64,000 nt of DNA, from assembly GCF_036880965.1 (NCBI RefSeq), contig NZ_JBAJMV010000005.1, positions 467,267 through 531,266 on the forward strand, in the 5' to 3' direction. Shown in pieces: positions 51,196 through 60,706 of the stretch. Under the pieces are notes generated by a model. That model did not search any database. It was given only the letters and a program-made list of their open reading frames with translations, and was not told the origin of the DNA. Numbering within the stretch: the stretch's first letter is position 1; every line of letters begins with the position of its first letter. Position numbers and translations under genes: made by a program. This DNA comes from JAUASW01 sp036880965 (GTDB taxonomy: Bacteria; Pseudomonadota; Gammaproteobacteria; Burkholderiales; Burkholderiaceae_C).

Positions 51196-52169
51196 GCAGC
51201 TTCCTTCACGGCATGCCAGGGTGCGCCGATGCGCTCGCGCAGCACGCGCTCGAAATGCGTCGGGTCGTGGGGTTTCAGGAGCGCAGCGTCGCGCGGCAGA
51301 TGGAAGTCCCAGAGCCGCGAAATCCAGAAGCGCAGGGCGGCAGCGCGCAGGAGGGCCGGCAGCAGCCGGTGCTCGGTGCCGCTCAAGGGCCGCACGGTTT
51401 CATAGGCATCGACGAAGGCCTGGGCACGCAATTCATCGAGCCGGCCGCTGGCCAGGTCGATGCACCAGTCATTGATGCATACGGCGATGTCGAACAGCCA
51501 GGTATCGACGCCAGCGAAATAGAAGTCGAAGAAGCCGCTGAGCTTTTCGCGACCGGGCAGTCCATCGAACATGACGTTGTCGCGGAACAGATCAGCGTGA
51601 ACTGGGCCGCGCGGCAGCTCGGCATAGCCTGCCGACGCGGCCAATTGCTGCTGGAAGCTCAGCTCTTCGGACAGGAGCGCGGCTTGGGCCGCTTCCAGAT
51701 GCGGCAACACCACGGGCACGGTCTCGGTCCACCAGGGCAGGCCGCGCAGATTGGGCTGGTGCAACTCGTAGTCTTGTGCAGCCAGATGCATGCGGGCCAG
51801 CTCGGCGCCGACCTGTTCGCAATGGAAGACGTCGGGCGCGAGCTGATGGCCTCCGCACAGACGGTTGACCACGGCCGCCGGCTTGCCGCTCAGCTCATGC
51901 AGGATCTCGCCGCTGGCATCCGCCTGCGGGTCGGGCACCTGGATGCCGCGCCGCGCCAGATGCTGCATCAGGCGCAGGTAGAAGGGCAACTGCTCGAAGC
52001 TCAGGCGCTCGAACAGCGTGAGCACGAACTCGCCGCGATCGGTCGTGAGGAAGAAATTGCTGTTCTCGATGCCGGCGGTGATGCCGCGCAATTGCTGCAG
52101 CCGGCCCAGGTTCAGGCGGCTCACGAGGGCTTGTGCCTGCTCGTGGGTGACTTCGGTGAAAACAGCCAT
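51192..52169 (-). CDS. thrB: Homoserine kinase (ThrB, APH-fold type)
   Basis: 325 residues. Phosphorylates homoserine in threonine synthesis. It belongs to the aminoglycoside-phosphotransferase-like fold used for ThrB in betaproteobacteria and pseudomonads: MAVFTEVTHEQAQALV opening, GIENSNFFL, and the catalytic loop GPVHADLFRDNVMFDG (H-x-D...N), followed by FFDFYFAG (the metal-binding Asp region). It is flanked by DUF2782 and BPSS1780 genes in one direction, a common arrangement beside polA. Confidence 0.94.
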   Translation of the reverse strand: MAVFTEVTHEQAQALVSRLNLGRLQQLRGITAGIENSNFFLTTDRGEFVLTLFERLSFEQLPFYLRLMQHLARRGIQVPDPQADASGEILHELSGKPAAVVNRLCGGHQLAPDVFHCEQVGAELARMHLAAQDYELHQPNLRGLPWWTETVPVVLPHLEAAQAALLSEELSFQQQLAASAGYAELPRGPVHADLFRDNVMFDGLPGREKLSGFFDFYFAGVDTWLFDIAVCINDWCIDLASGRLDELRAQAFVDAYETVRPLSGTEHRLLPALLRAAALRFWISRLWDFHLPRDAALLKPHDPTHFERVLRERIGAPWHAVKEAA

Positions 52170-52215
52170 GGCGCTCAGAGTGGGCTTGCGACCCGGGGCC
52201 GCAGGCCGGAGGTGT

Positions 52216-52578
52216 TCAGAAAGTCAGCAGCTTCCAGACGCGCTTGCCGGCGGCGCCACGCGTGACGGAGCCGGAGGACATGTCGCGGCCGCCGTCGGGC
52301 AGGATGATTTCATAGGACGGCAGCTTGCTGTCCTTGGGCGTGACCTTGGCCGTCTGGGCCTGGCCGCGCACGCGCAGCTCCTCGATGCGGGTGCTGTCGT
52401 CCTCGAGCACGATGACCTCGACTTTGGGTTCGGGCGGGGTAACCAGGGGCGCCTGCGTGGTTCCTGCTGTTGGCGCGGTCGGCGCCGCGGGTTTGTCAGC
52501 CGCCTGAGCGGCATGTGCGGCCAGGGCCAGCAAGGGCAGGGGCAGCAGACGGTGCAGGCGGTGGTTGTGCTGAGGCAT
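52216..52578 (-). CDS. DUF2782 family periplasmic protein
   Basis: 120 residues. Signal peptide about 1-27 (LLPLPLLALAAHAAQA), a Pro/Thr/Ala-rich linker, then the DUF2782 core EVIVLEDDSTRIEELRVRGQ ... SYEIILPDGGRDM ... RVWKLLTF. Function unknown; it sits first in the thrB operon in many betaproteobacteria. Its start is only 32 bp from the polA start on the other strand, so the divergent promoters must overlap. Confidence 0.88.
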   Translation of the reverse strand: MPQHNHRLHRLLPLPLLALAAHAAQAADKPAAPTAPTAGTTQAPLVTPPEPKVEVIVLEDDSTRIEELRVRGQAQTAKVTPKDSKLPSYEIILPDGGRDMSSGSVTRGAAGKRVWKLLTF

Positions 52579-52597
52579 GGGTTCATTCTAAGTGCAT

Positions 52598-52603
52598 GAC
52601 AAT
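52598..52603 (+). promoter_or_regulatory. -10-like box of polA, 7 bp before the start codon
   Basis: GACAAT sits exactly seven bases before ATG 52611, the same spacing as TACAAT before uvrD. There is no ribosome site. An in-frame ATG at 52596 overlaps the box and would then not be used. Confidence 0.4.
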
Positions 52604-52610
52604 CGCCGCC

Positions 52611-55379
52611 ATGAGCAAACCCATCCTGCTGCTGGTCGACGGTTCCAGCTTCCTCTACCGTGCCTTCCATGCCATGCCTGACCTGCGTGGGCCGCAGGGC
52701 CAGGCCACCGGCGCCGTGCACGGCATGGTGGCGATGATGAAGAAGCTGCGCGACGACATCGGCGCCGAGCATGCCGCCTGCATTTTTGACGCCAAGGGCC
52801 CGACGTTCCGCGACGAGTGGTACCCCGAATACAAGGCCCAGCGCGCACCCATGCCGGATGCGCTGCGCGAGCAGATCGACCCGATCCATGAAGTGGTGAA
52901 GCTCCTGGGCTGGCCGGTGCTGGTGGTGCCCGGCATCGAGGCGGACGACGCCATCGGCACGCTGTGCCGCGTGGGCGCTGCGGCGGGCCACCAGGTGATC
53001 GTGGCCACCGGCGACAAGGACATGGCCCAGCTGGTGAATGCCGATGTGAGCCTGATCAACACCATGGCCAAGCCGCCCGAGCGCCTGGACGAAGCCGGCG
53101 TGCTGGAAAAATTCGGCGTACCGCCGGACCGCATCATCGACTACCTGACCTTGATGGGCGACACCGTGGACAACGTACCCGGTGTCGAGAAGGTCGGCCC
53201 CAAGACGGCGGCCAAATGGATTGCCGAGCATGGCTCGCTGGATGGCGTGATCGCCAATGCCGACAAGATCAAGGGCGTGGCCGGTGAGAACCTGCGCAAG
53301 GCCCTGGACTGGCTGCCCATGGGCCGCAAGCTCGTCACCGTGGTGTGCGATTGCGACCTTGCCGGGCATGTGCCCGGCTGGCCGGCGCTCGAGGAACTTG
53401 CGCTGAAGCCGGTGGACGAGACCGGCCTGAAGGATTTCTACAGCCGCAATGGCTTCAAGACCTGGCTGCGCGAGCTGAGCGGCGAAACGCCGGCTGCATC
53501 GGCCCCGAAGGCCGCCCCGCAGCAGACGGGCGACCTGTTCGCCGATGCATCGGCGCCGGCGTCTTCTGCCATCGACAAGCACTACGACACCGTGCTCGAC
53601 TGGGCCACCTTCGACCAATGGCTGGCCCGCATCAATGCCGCGCCGCTGACGGGCCTGGACACCGAAACCGATTCGCTGGACCCGATGCGGGCAAGCATCG
53701 TCGGCATCAGCTTCAGCGACCAGGTCGGCGAGGCCGCCTACATTCCCTTGCGCCACGCCGGCCCCGATGCGCCCGCGCAGTTGCCACTCGAAGAGGTGCT
53801 GGCCAGGCTGAAGCCCTGGCTGGAAGACGAGTCCAAGGCCAAGCTCGGGCAGAACATCAAGTACGACACCCATGTGTTCGCCAACCACGGCGTCAATGTG
53901 CAGGGCTATCGCCATGACACGATGCTGCAGAGCTATGTGCTTGAGGCGCACAAGACCCACGGCCTGGAAGCATTGGCTGATCGCCACCTCGGCCGCCACG
54001 GCCTGAGCTACGAAGACCTCTGCGGCAAGGGCGTGCACCAGATTCCATTCGCTCAGGTCGATGTGGCCAAGGCGAGCGAGTACAGCTGCGAAGATTCGGA
54101 GATGTGCCTGGGCGTGCATGAAAGGCTCTATCCGGCGATCGAGGCTGAGGCGGGCCTGAAGTACGTCTACGAGCAGATCGAGATGCCGGCCTCCAAGCTG
54201 CTCATGCGCATCGAGCGCAATGGCGTCTTGATCGACGGAGCCAAGCTGCAAGCGCAAAGCCATGAGCTGGCGCAGCGCCTGGTGAAGATCGAACAGGAGG
54301 CCTACGAGATTGCCGGCCAGCCCTTCAACATGGGCAGCCCCAAGCAGATCGGCGAGATCCTGTTCAACAAGCTCGGCCTGCCGGTGGTGAAGAAGACGGC
54401 GACCGGTGCGCCCTCCACCGACGAGGAGGTGCTGGACAAGCTTGCCGAGGACTATCCGCTGCCGGCCAAGATCCTCGAGTACCGCGGCCTGGCCAAGCTC
54501 AAGAGCACCTACACGGACAAGCTGCCCTTGCAGGTCAACCCGGAAACCGGCCGCGTCCACACCAACTACTCGCAGGCGGTGGCGGTGACCGGCCGCCTGG
54601 CCAGCACCGACCCCAACCTGCAGAACATCCCGATCCGCACCGCGGAAGGCCGCCGCGTTCGCGAGGCCTTTGTGGCGCCAGCCGGGCATCACATCGTCAG
54701 TGCCGACTATTCGCAGATCGAGCTGCGCCTGATGGCTCACATCAGCGAAGACCCGGGCCTCCTGAAGGCCTTCGGCGAAGGCATCGACGTGCACAAGGCC
54801 ACCGCCTCCGAAGTGTTCGGCACGCCGGTGGCCGATGTCAGCTCGGAGCAGCGCCGCTATGCCAAGACCATCAACTTCGGTCTGATCTACGGCATGGGTG
54901 CCTTCGGCCTGGCCACGAGCCTCGGCATCGAGACCAAGGCGGCCAAGGACTACATCGACCGATACTTTGCCCGCTTCGCCGGCGTGAAGCGCTACATGGA
55001 CGAGACCAAGGCCCGCGCTGCCGAGCTCGGCTATGTGGAGACCCTGTTCGGCCGCCGCATCACCCTGCCCGAGATCAAGGGTGGCAACGGCCCGCGCAAG
55101 GCCGGCGCCGAACGCCAGGCCGTCAACGCCCCCATGCAGGGCACGGCGGCCGACCTGATCAAGCTGGCCATGGTGGCGGTGCAAAAGGCGCTGGACGAGT
55201 CGGGCAAGAAGACACGCATCATCATGCAGGTGCACGACGAGCTGGTTTTCGAGGTGCCTGACGCCGAACTGGACTGGATCAAGGCCGAGGTGCCTCGCCT
55301 GATGGCCGGCGTGGCCAGCCTGAAGGTGCCGCTGCTGGCCGAGGTGGGCGTGGGCTCAAACTGGGATGAAGCGCATTGA
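52611..55379 (+). CDS. polA: DNA polymerase I
   Basis: 922 residues with all three activities. The 5'-3' exonuclease (flap endonuclease) starts PILLLVDGSSFLYRAFHAM. The 3'-5' proofreading domain retains GLDTETDSLDP. The polymerase has motif A DYSQIELRLMAHI, the O helix RRYAKTINFGLIYGM and motif C QVHDELVFEV. It fills gaps and removes RNA primers. No gene lies between its stop and the FkbM gene (55380-55490). Confidence 0.98.
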   Translation: MSKPILLLVDGSSFLYRAFHAMPDLRGPQGQATGAVHGMVAMMKKLRDDIGAEHAACIFDAKGPTFRDEWYPEYKAQRAPMPDALREQIDPIHEVVKLLGWPVLVVPGIEADDAIGTLCRVGAAAGHQVIVATGDKDMAQLVNADVSLINTMAKPPERLDEAGVLEKFGVPPDRIIDYLTLMGDTVDNVPGVEKVGPKTAAKWIAEHGSLDGVIANADKIKGVAGENLRKALDWLPMGRKLVTVVCDCDLAGHVPGWPALEELALKPVDETGLKDFYSRNGFKTWLRELSGETPAASAPKAAPQQTGDLFADASAPASSAIDKHYDTVLDWATFDQWLARINAAPLTGLDTETDSLDPMRASIVGISFSDQVGEAAYIPLRHAGPDAPAQLPLEEVLARLKPWLEDESKAKLGQNIKYDTHVFANHGVNVQGYRHDTMLQSYVLEAHKTHGLEALADRHLGRHGLSYEDLCGKGVHQIPFAQVDVAKASEYSCEDSEMCLGVHERLYPAIEAEAGLKYVYEQIEMPASKLLMRIERNGVLIDGAKLQAQSHELAQRLVKIEQEAYEIAGQPFNMGSPKQIGEILFNKLGLPVVKKTATGAPSTDEEVLDKLAEDYPLPAKILEYRGLAKLKSTYTDKLPLQVNPETGRVHTNYSQAVAVTGRLASTDPNLQNIPIRTAEGRRVREAFVAPAGHHIVSADYSQIELRLMAHISEDPGLLKAFGEGIDVHKATASEVFGTPVADVSSEQRRYAKTINFGLIYGMGAFGLATSLGIETKAAKDYIDRYFARFAGVKRYMDETKARAAELGYVETLFGRRITLPEIKGGNGPRKAGAERQAVNAPMQGTAADLIKLAMVAVQKALDESGKKTRIIMQVHDELVFEVPDAELDWIKAEVPRLMAGVASLKVPLLAEVGVGSNWDEAH

Positions 55380-55490
55380 AGAGCGCCCGAGGATTTGTGC
55401 TGCCAAGGCGGCTCATATCGGACCATCGGGTCGGCGATGGGCGGCTTAAGGTGGTGGTCTTGTATTGAATGTTCCGTCGGAAGGCAAGTG

Positions 55491-56147
55491 ATGGCAAAAG
55501 TGTTGATCTATATCGGCCTCAACCAGGGCGGCAGCTTCGACAAGATCTTCAAGGACTTCGACGTCTGCTACGGTTTTGAGCCCATTCCGCTGCTGGCCGG
55601 TCGACTGCAGGAGCGGTACCGGCCGTTCCCGAGTGTCCACATCATCAATGCGGCGGTGTGCGTCAACGAGGGGCCGGTCAGCTTCTATGTCTCCAAGATG
55701 GACGGCGACCACGACAACATGCAGTCGTCCTCGCTGTGCGAGGTGTCGGACGGCTACCGCAACAACGGACCGAAGAACCAGGTGTTCACCAAGGAGGTGA
55801 TCACGGTGCAGGGCATCAACCTGGCGAATTTCCTCAAGCAGCATGGCATCTCCGAGATCGACACCTACATCTCGGATGCCGAGGGCTACGATTTCTCCAT
55901 CCTGCAGACGGTCAAGTCCTTGTTCGACGAACGCCGGGTCAAGCATGCGCAGTTCGAGACTGAGCCGGATTACGTGGCTGTCGAGCAGCGAACTGGCCAG
56001 CCCGCCAACAAGAGCTCGCTGTTCATCGATGCGCTGATCAACAACTACGACCTTGTCGGCATGCAGCAGGGCAATTACGACCCCAGCAGTCCGACGCGCT
56101 GGTTCAACCGCGACCTCGAGTTCAGGGTCAAGCCCGAAGGCGAGTGA
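55491..56147 (+). CDS. FkbM family methyltransferase
   Basis: 218 residues, Rossmann-type SAM-dependent methyltransferase. The FkbM pattern is seen in VLIYIGLNQGGSF (motif I-like), GFEPIPLLAGRL, INAAVCVNEGPVSFYV and ISDAEGYDFSILQTV. FkbM enzymes O-methylate sugars or polyketides, often in surface-polysaccharide clusters, but here the gene is alone between polA and lolC. Its base composition looks somewhat less GC-rich than its neighbours, which together with isolation suggests acquisition. An AAGG ribosome site precedes the ATG. Confidence 0.85.
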   Translation: MAKVLIYIGLNQGGSFDKIFKDFDVCYGFEPIPLLAGRLQERYRPFPSVHIINAAVCVNEGPVSFYVSKMDGDHDNMQSSSLCEVSDGYRNNGPKNQVFTKEVITVQGINLANFLKQHGISEIDTYISDAEGYDFSILQTVKSLFDERRVKHAQFETEPDYVAVEQRTGQPANKSSLFIDALINNYDLVGMQQGNYDPSSPTRWFNRDLEFRVKPEGE

Positions 56148-56187
56148 GCGATGGCCCGGGCCAGGGCCTGGGTTAGCATCGCGCCCC

Positions 56188-57447
56188 ATGAATTGGCCCT
56201 ACGAGTTGCAGATCGGCTGGCGCTACACCCGCGCCGGTCGCGGCGGTCGCCGAAATCGCTTCATCTCCTTCATCTCCGGCGTTTCGGTGCTCGGCATTGC
56301 CCTGGGCGTGGCCGCGCTGATCATCGTGCTGTCGGTGATGAATGGCTTCCAGAAAGAGGTGCGCGACCGCATGTTGTCGGTGATTGCGCATGTCGAGCTG
56401 ATCGACGCGCGCGGCGGCGGCATGCCGGACTGGCAGCCGCTGGCCACGAAGGCGCGTGAGAACAAGGCCGTGATCGGCTCGGCACCTTTCGTGGCCAGCC
56501 AGGCCTTGGTGGCGCGTGGTGAGGAAATGAAGGGCACGATGGTGCGCGGCATCGACCCGGCCTACGAGCTCTCGGTTACGCCACTGGCCGCCCAGTTGAC
56601 CAAGGAAGGCGTGCTGACCAGGCTGAAGCCCGGCGAATGGGGCATCGTGCTGGGCGCCGAGCTGGCGCGCTCGCTGGGCGTATTCGACGGCGACAAGATC
56701 ACCATCGCAGCCCCCGGTGGCCAGGTGACGCCGGCTGGCGTGCAGCCGCGATTCCGGACCTTCACCCTCGTCGGCACCTTTCGCTCAGGCCACTATGAAT
56801 ACGACAACGGTCTGGCCCTGATCCATATCCAGGACGCAGCGCGGCTCTTCCGCGTCGAGGGCGCCACCGGCGTTCAGGTGAAGCTCAAAGACGTGCACGA
56901 GGCCCGCAATGTGGCCCGCGAGCTGGCCTTGAGCCTCGGCCCGGAAGTGATCGTGCGCGACTGGACCCGCACCAATGCGAACTGGTTCGACGCGGTGCAG
57001 ATCGAGAAGCGGTTGATGAGCATCATCCTGACGCTCATCGTGGCCGTGGCAGCCTTCAACCTGGTGTCGACGCTGGTGATGACGGTGACCGACAAGCAGG
57101 CTGACATCGCCATCCTGCGCACGCTGGGCGCGAGCCCTCGCTCCATCATGGGCATCTTCATGGTCCAGGGCGCGGCCTCTGGCGTGATTGGCACGCTGGC
57201 GGGCGTCTTGCTGGGCCTGGGCGTGGCTTTCAATCTGGACGTGATCGTGCCGGCCATCGAGCAGCTTCTGAACGTCAGCTTCCTGCCCGGCAGCATCTAT
57301 CTGATCAGTCACATGCCCAGCGACCCGCAGCAGGGGGACATCATTCCGATTGCGCTCAGCTCGCTGGCACTGGCCTTCCTGGCCACGCTCTATCCGAGCT
57401 GGCGCGCCAGCCGCGTGCAACCGGCCGAGGCCCTGCGTTATGAGTGA
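56188..57447 (+). CDS. lolC: Lipoprotein-releasing ABC transporter permease LolC/LolE
   Basis: 419 residues. Four transmembrane helices: one at the N-terminus (FISGVSVLGIALGVAALIIVLSV) and three after a large periplasmic MacB-PCD-like domain. The C-terminal FtsX domain shows MTVTDKQADIAILRTLGASPR. With LolD it extracts outer-membrane lipoproteins from the inner membrane. Only one permease gene is present in the cluster, as in LolF-type systems, so it may form a homodimer. The start ATG follows a TAGCAT -10-like box by 9 bp and there is no ribosome site. Confidence 0.93.
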   Translation: MNWPYELQIGWRYTRAGRGGRRNRFISFISGVSVLGIALGVAALIIVLSVMNGFQKEVRDRMLSVIAHVELIDARGGGMPDWQPLATKARENKAVIGSAPFVASQALVARGEEMKGTMVRGIDPAYELSVTPLAAQLTKEGVLTRLKPGEWGIVLGAELARSLGVFDGDKITIAAPGGQVTPAGVQPRFRTFTLVGTFRSGHYEYDNGLALIHIQDAARLFRVEGATGVQVKLKDVHEARNVARELALSLGPEVIVRDWTRTNANWFDAVQIEKRLMSIILTLIVAVAAFNLVSTLVMTVTDKQADIAILRTLGASPRSIMGIFMVQGAASGVIGTLAGVLLGLGVAFNLDVIVPAIEQLLNVSFLPGSIYLISHMPSDPQQGDIIPIALSSLALAFLATLYPSWRASRVQPAEALRYE

Positions 57448-58132
57448 AGCCCTGACCGACTCCATCGTCCTGCAAGGCACGGGCCTGCAGCGCCGCTTTC
57501 ATGACGGCACCCTGGATGTGACCGTGCTCAGCGGCGTGGACATCACCGTGCGCCGTGGCCAGACGCTGGCGATTCTTGGCGCCTCGGGTTCGGGGAAGTC
57601 CACCTTGCTGCATCTGCTCGGCGGCCTGGACCGCCCAACCTCCGGCCGCATCAGCCTGATGGGGCAAGACCTGGCACCGATGAATGAATCGATGCTCGGC
57701 CAATGGCGCAACAAGCACCTGGGCTTCGTCTACCAGTTCCATCACCTGCTGCCCGAGTTCAGCGCGCTGGACAATGTGGCCATGCCATTGCGCGTGCGCC
57801 GCTTGCCCTTGGCCGAAGCACGTGATGCGGCGGCCGCCATGCTGGCGCGTGTCGGGTTGGCGGCGCGCACCTTGCATCGCCCGGGCGAGCTCTCGGGCGG
57901 CGAGCGTCAGCGCGTGGCGATTGCCCGCGCGCTCGTGACCAAGCCGGCCTGTGTGCTGGCGGATGAGCCCACAGGCAACCTGGACCGTGACACGGCGCAG
58001 GGCGTGTTCCAGCTGATGCTGGAGTCGGCGCGGGAGCAGGGCACGGCCTTCGTGCTGGTTACGCACGACCAGAATCTGGCCTCGCAATGCCAGGCGCAAT
58101 TGCGCCTGGTCGGCGGGCGTGTGCAGCAATAG
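57440..58132 (+). CDS. lolD: Lipoprotein-releasing ABC transporter ATPase LolD
   Basis: 230 residues. Walker A GASGSGKST, Q-loop region GFVYQFHHLLPEF, ABC signature LSGGERQRVAIARAL, Walker B CVLADEPTGNLD and the switch histidine in VTHDQNLA. Supplies ATP energy to the LolC permease. The start overlaps the lolC stop by 8 bp, so the two are translationally coupled. Confidence 0.96.
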   Translation: MSEALTDSIVLQGTGLQRRFHDGTLDVTVLSGVDITVRRGQTLAILGASGSGKSTLLHLLGGLDRPTSGRISLMGQDLAPMNESMLGQWRNKHLGFVYQFHHLLPEFSALDNVAMPLRVRRLPLAEARDAAAAMLARVGLAARTLHRPGELSGGERQRVAIARALVTKPACVLADEPTGNLDRDTAQGVFQLMLESAREQGTAFVLVTHDQNLASQCQAQLRLVGGRVQQ

Positions 58133-58147
58133 TTTGTCAAGACCACC

Positions 58148-59014
58148 ATGAGCAGCAGTACTCGATTCATTCTCAAGCTGAGCTGCCCGGACCGCCCGGG
58201 CATCGTCCATGCGGTCACCGGTTTCCTGCTGGCGCAGGGCGGCAACATCCTGACCTCGGCCCAGCATGGCGATGGGGACCATCAGCGCTTTTTCATGCGC
58301 ATCGAGTTTGAATCGGCAGCGGCGCTGGACCTCGAGTCGGTGCGCCATGCATTTTCGCCGTTGGCCGCCCAGATGCAGATGAACTGGACCCTGGTGGCCA
58401 GTGCAGCCAAGACGCGCGTGCTCTTGCTGGTTTCAAAGCTCGGCCATTGCCTGAATGACCTGCTGTTCCGGGTGCAGACCGGGCATCTGCCTATCGAGAT
58501 CCCGGCCATCGTCTCGAACCATCGCGAGTTCTATCAGCTGGCGGCCTCGCACAACATTCCCTTCCATCACTTCCCGCTGCTGGGCGCCACGCCCGAGCAG
58601 AAGGCAGCGCAGGAGCGCCGCATCCGCGAGGTGATCGAAGAGAACCGCATCGACCTGGTCGTGCTGGCTCGCTATATGCAGATCCTGTCGGGCGAGATGT
58701 GCGAGTACCTGTCGGGCCGTGCCATCAATATCCATCACAGCTTCCTGCCCAGCTTCAAGGGTGCCCGGCCTTATCACCAGGCCCATGAGCGCGGCGTGAA
58801 GCTGATCGGCGCCACCGCGCACTACGTGACCTCGGACCTCGACGAAGGCCCGATCATCGAGCAGGAAGTGGCACGCATCGACCACAGCATGACGCCCGAA
58901 CAGTTGGTGGCGATCGGCCGCGATACGGAATGCGTGACGCTGGCCCGCGCCATCCAGTGGCATGCCGAACATCGGGTGCTGATGAACGGCCGGCGCACCG
59001 TGGTGTTCCGCTGA
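58148..59014 (+). CDS. purU: Formyltetrahydrofolate deformylase
   Basis: 288 residues: an N-terminal ACT domain (RFILKLSCPDRPGIVHAVTGFL) and a C-terminal formyltransferase-fold domain. Catalytic triad regions are NIHHSFLPSF (Asn, His) and the late aspartate in YVTSDLDEGPIIEQ. Hydrolyses 10-formyl-THF to formate and THF, balancing one-carbon units and feeding PurT. It starts 15 bp after lolD. Confidence 0.95.
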   Translation: MSSSTRFILKLSCPDRPGIVHAVTGFLLAQGGNILTSAQHGDGDHQRFFMRIEFESAAALDLESVRHAFSPLAAQMQMNWTLVASAAKTRVLLLVSKLGHCLNDLLFRVQTGHLPIEIPAIVSNHREFYQLAASHNIPFHHFPLLGATPEQKAAQERRIREVIEENRIDLVVLARYMQILSGEMCEYLSGRAINIHHSFLPSFKGARPYHQAHERGVKLIGATAHYVTSDLDEGPIIEQEVARIDHSMTPEQLVAIGRDTECVTLARAIQWHAEHRVLMNGRRTVVFR

Positions 59015-59031
59015 AGGCAAGTGGTGCAGGC

Positions 59032-59844
59032 ATGTGGACAGACAGCCACTGCCATCTTGACGCTGCTGAGTTCGACGGCGACCGCGCAGCGGTGGTGGAC
59101 CGGGCCCGTGCCTCTGGTGTTTCGCAGATCGTGATTCCGGCGGTAGAGGCAGCGAACTTCGAAACGGTGCGCGATCTGGCCATCCAGCATCGCTTTGTCT
59201 ATGCGCTGGGCATCCATCCGATGTATGTGATGCGAGCTGCGGAGCAAGATCTGGCCCTGCTGGCCGAGGCGCTGGAGCAGCATCACTGCGACCCTCGGCT
59301 CGTCGCAGTGGGCGAGATCGGGCTGGACTTCTTTGTGCCCGGCATTGATGCCGAGCGTCAGCAGTATTTTTATCTGGAGCAATTGAAGCTGGCGCGTCGC
59401 TTCGATCTGCCCGTGATCCTGCATGTGAGGCGCAGCGCCGACAAGCTCTTGGCCGGCTTGCGCCGCATCGGCGGCATTCGCGGCGGTATCGCGCATGCCT
59501 TCAATGGCAGCGCCCAGCAGGCGGCGGCCTTTGTCGAGCTTGGTTTCAAGCTGGGCTTTGGCGGCACGCTGACCTTTGATCGCTCCTTGCAGATCCGCCG
59601 ACTGGCATCCGAGCTGCCTGCTGAAAGCCTGGTTCTCGAAACCGATGCGCCTGATATTCCTCCGCAGTGGCTCTACAAGACCGCCGAGCAGCGCGCCGGT
59701 GGCGGGATCAGCCGCAATGAGCCGGCCGAGCTGCCGCGCATCGCGCAGAGCTTGGCAGAGCTGCGCGGCTGGACGCTGGAGCAGACCGCAGCGGTCACCA
59801 GCGCGAATGTGCGGGCCGCGCTGCCGCGGCTGGCTCTCGGCTGA
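59032..59844 (+). CDS. TatD family metal-dependent hydrolase/DNase
   Basis: 270 residues, amidohydrolase-like TIM barrel. Metal motifs are DSHCHLD at the N-terminus, the glutamate in GEIGLDFF, DLPVILHVRRS and the ETDAPDI strand. TatD relatives act as 3'-5' exo- or endodeoxyribonucleases in DNA repair. It lies 17 bp after purU and often neighbours lolCD. Convergent with mscS. Confidence 0.92.
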   Translation: MWTDSHCHLDAAEFDGDRAAVVDRARASGVSQIVIPAVEAANFETVRDLAIQHRFVYALGIHPMYVMRAAEQDLALLAEALEQHHCDPRLVAVGEIGLDFFVPGIDAERQQYFYLEQLKLARRFDLPVILHVRRSADKLLAGLRRIGGIRGGIAHAFNGSAQQAAAFVELGFKLGFGGTLTFDRSLQIRRLASELPAESLVLETDAPDIPPQWLYKTAEQRAGGGISRNEPAELPRIAQSLAELRGWTLEQTAAVTSANVRAALPRLALG

Positions 59845-59870
59845 TCAGCGGTCCAGCTCCTTCGTCAGCG

Positions 59871-60689
59871 TCAAACTTCGCGATTGCGTGGCGCCATCGG
59901 TGTTTCAGGCACCGGATAACCGGCTGCGCCGAAGGTGGCGACCACAGCCTTGTGGGTGTCGAAATACACCTGCCAGTAGTGATCCGTGTACGTATACGGA
60001 CGCACGCAGAGCAGCGGGCCTTCGGCGGTGAAACTGAGGATCTCGATGTCCGGTGCCGGTGAGGTCTTGACGTTCGGAATGGCGGCAACGGCAGTGCGCA
60101 GCCGGGCAATCGCATCTAGCGGGTCCACGCCATTGGCGATCTTGGCCACGCAGTCGACACGGCGGAAGGGCAGGCTGGAGAAATTCTGTATCGTGTCCGA
60201 GAACACCTTGTTGTTGCCGACGATGGTCTGCACGTTGTCCGGCGTGGTGACCGTGGTGCCGAAAAGGCCGATCTCGGTCACCGTGCCGGTGACTCCGCCC
60301 ACCTGGACGAAGTCGCCCACCTTGAAAGGCCGCAGCACCTGCATGAAGACGCCGGCCGCAAAGTGGGTCAGCAGGCCGCCCCAGGCGGTACCGATGGCCA
60401 GGCCGGCGCCAGCCAGCAGGGCGGCAAAGGAGGTGGTCTGGATACCGAAGATGTCCAGGATTGCCAGCACCAGCACGATGTTCAGGAGCACCGTGAGGAT
60501 CGAGCGCAGGTAGGTTGCCAGTGTCGAATCGATGCGGCGACCTCGCTCGAGTGCGACGCCAACCAGGCGTACGCTCAGGTTGATCAGCCAGCGGCCCACA
60601 ATCCAGGCTGCCAGTGCTGTCAGCACCTTCAATCCGAAGGCTGCGCCCTGGGTGTTCAGGAACAGCCAGATGGCTTCGGTATTCATCAT
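59871..60689 (-). CDS. mscS: Small-conductance mechanosensitive channel (MscS family)
   Basis: 272 residues. Three transmembrane helices; the pore-lining TM3 is Ala/Gly-rich (AALLAGAGLAIGTAWGGLL), then the beta domain with PFKVGDFVQVGGVTGTVTEIGLFGTTVTTPDN and an alpha/beta C-terminal domain. Releases solutes upon osmotic downshock. A GGAG ribosome site lies 6 bp before the ATG pair at 60689. It diverges from the glycosylase gene with only 17 bp between starts. Confidence 0.93.
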   Translation of the reverse strand: MMNTEAIWLFLNTQGAAFGLKVLTALAAWIVGRWLINLSVRLVGVALERGRRIDSTLATYLRSILTVLLNIVLVLAILDIFGIQTTSFAALLAGAGLAIGTAWGGLLTHFAAGVFMQVLRPFKVGDFVQVGGVTGTVTEIGLFGTTVTTPDNVQTIVGNNKVFSDTIQNFSSLPFRRVDCVAKIANGVDPLDAIARLRTAVAAIPNVKTSPAPDIEILSFTAEGPLLCVRPYTYTDHYWQVYFDTHKAVVATFGAAGYPVPETPMAPRNREV

Positions 60690-60706
60690 CTCAATCTCCT
60701 GCAGTC

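Noticed and set aside
52224..55235. 1003-codon open frame antisense to polA
   Set aside because: It mirrors the real gene in a high-GC genome and shows no family motif; polA is intact on the other strand.
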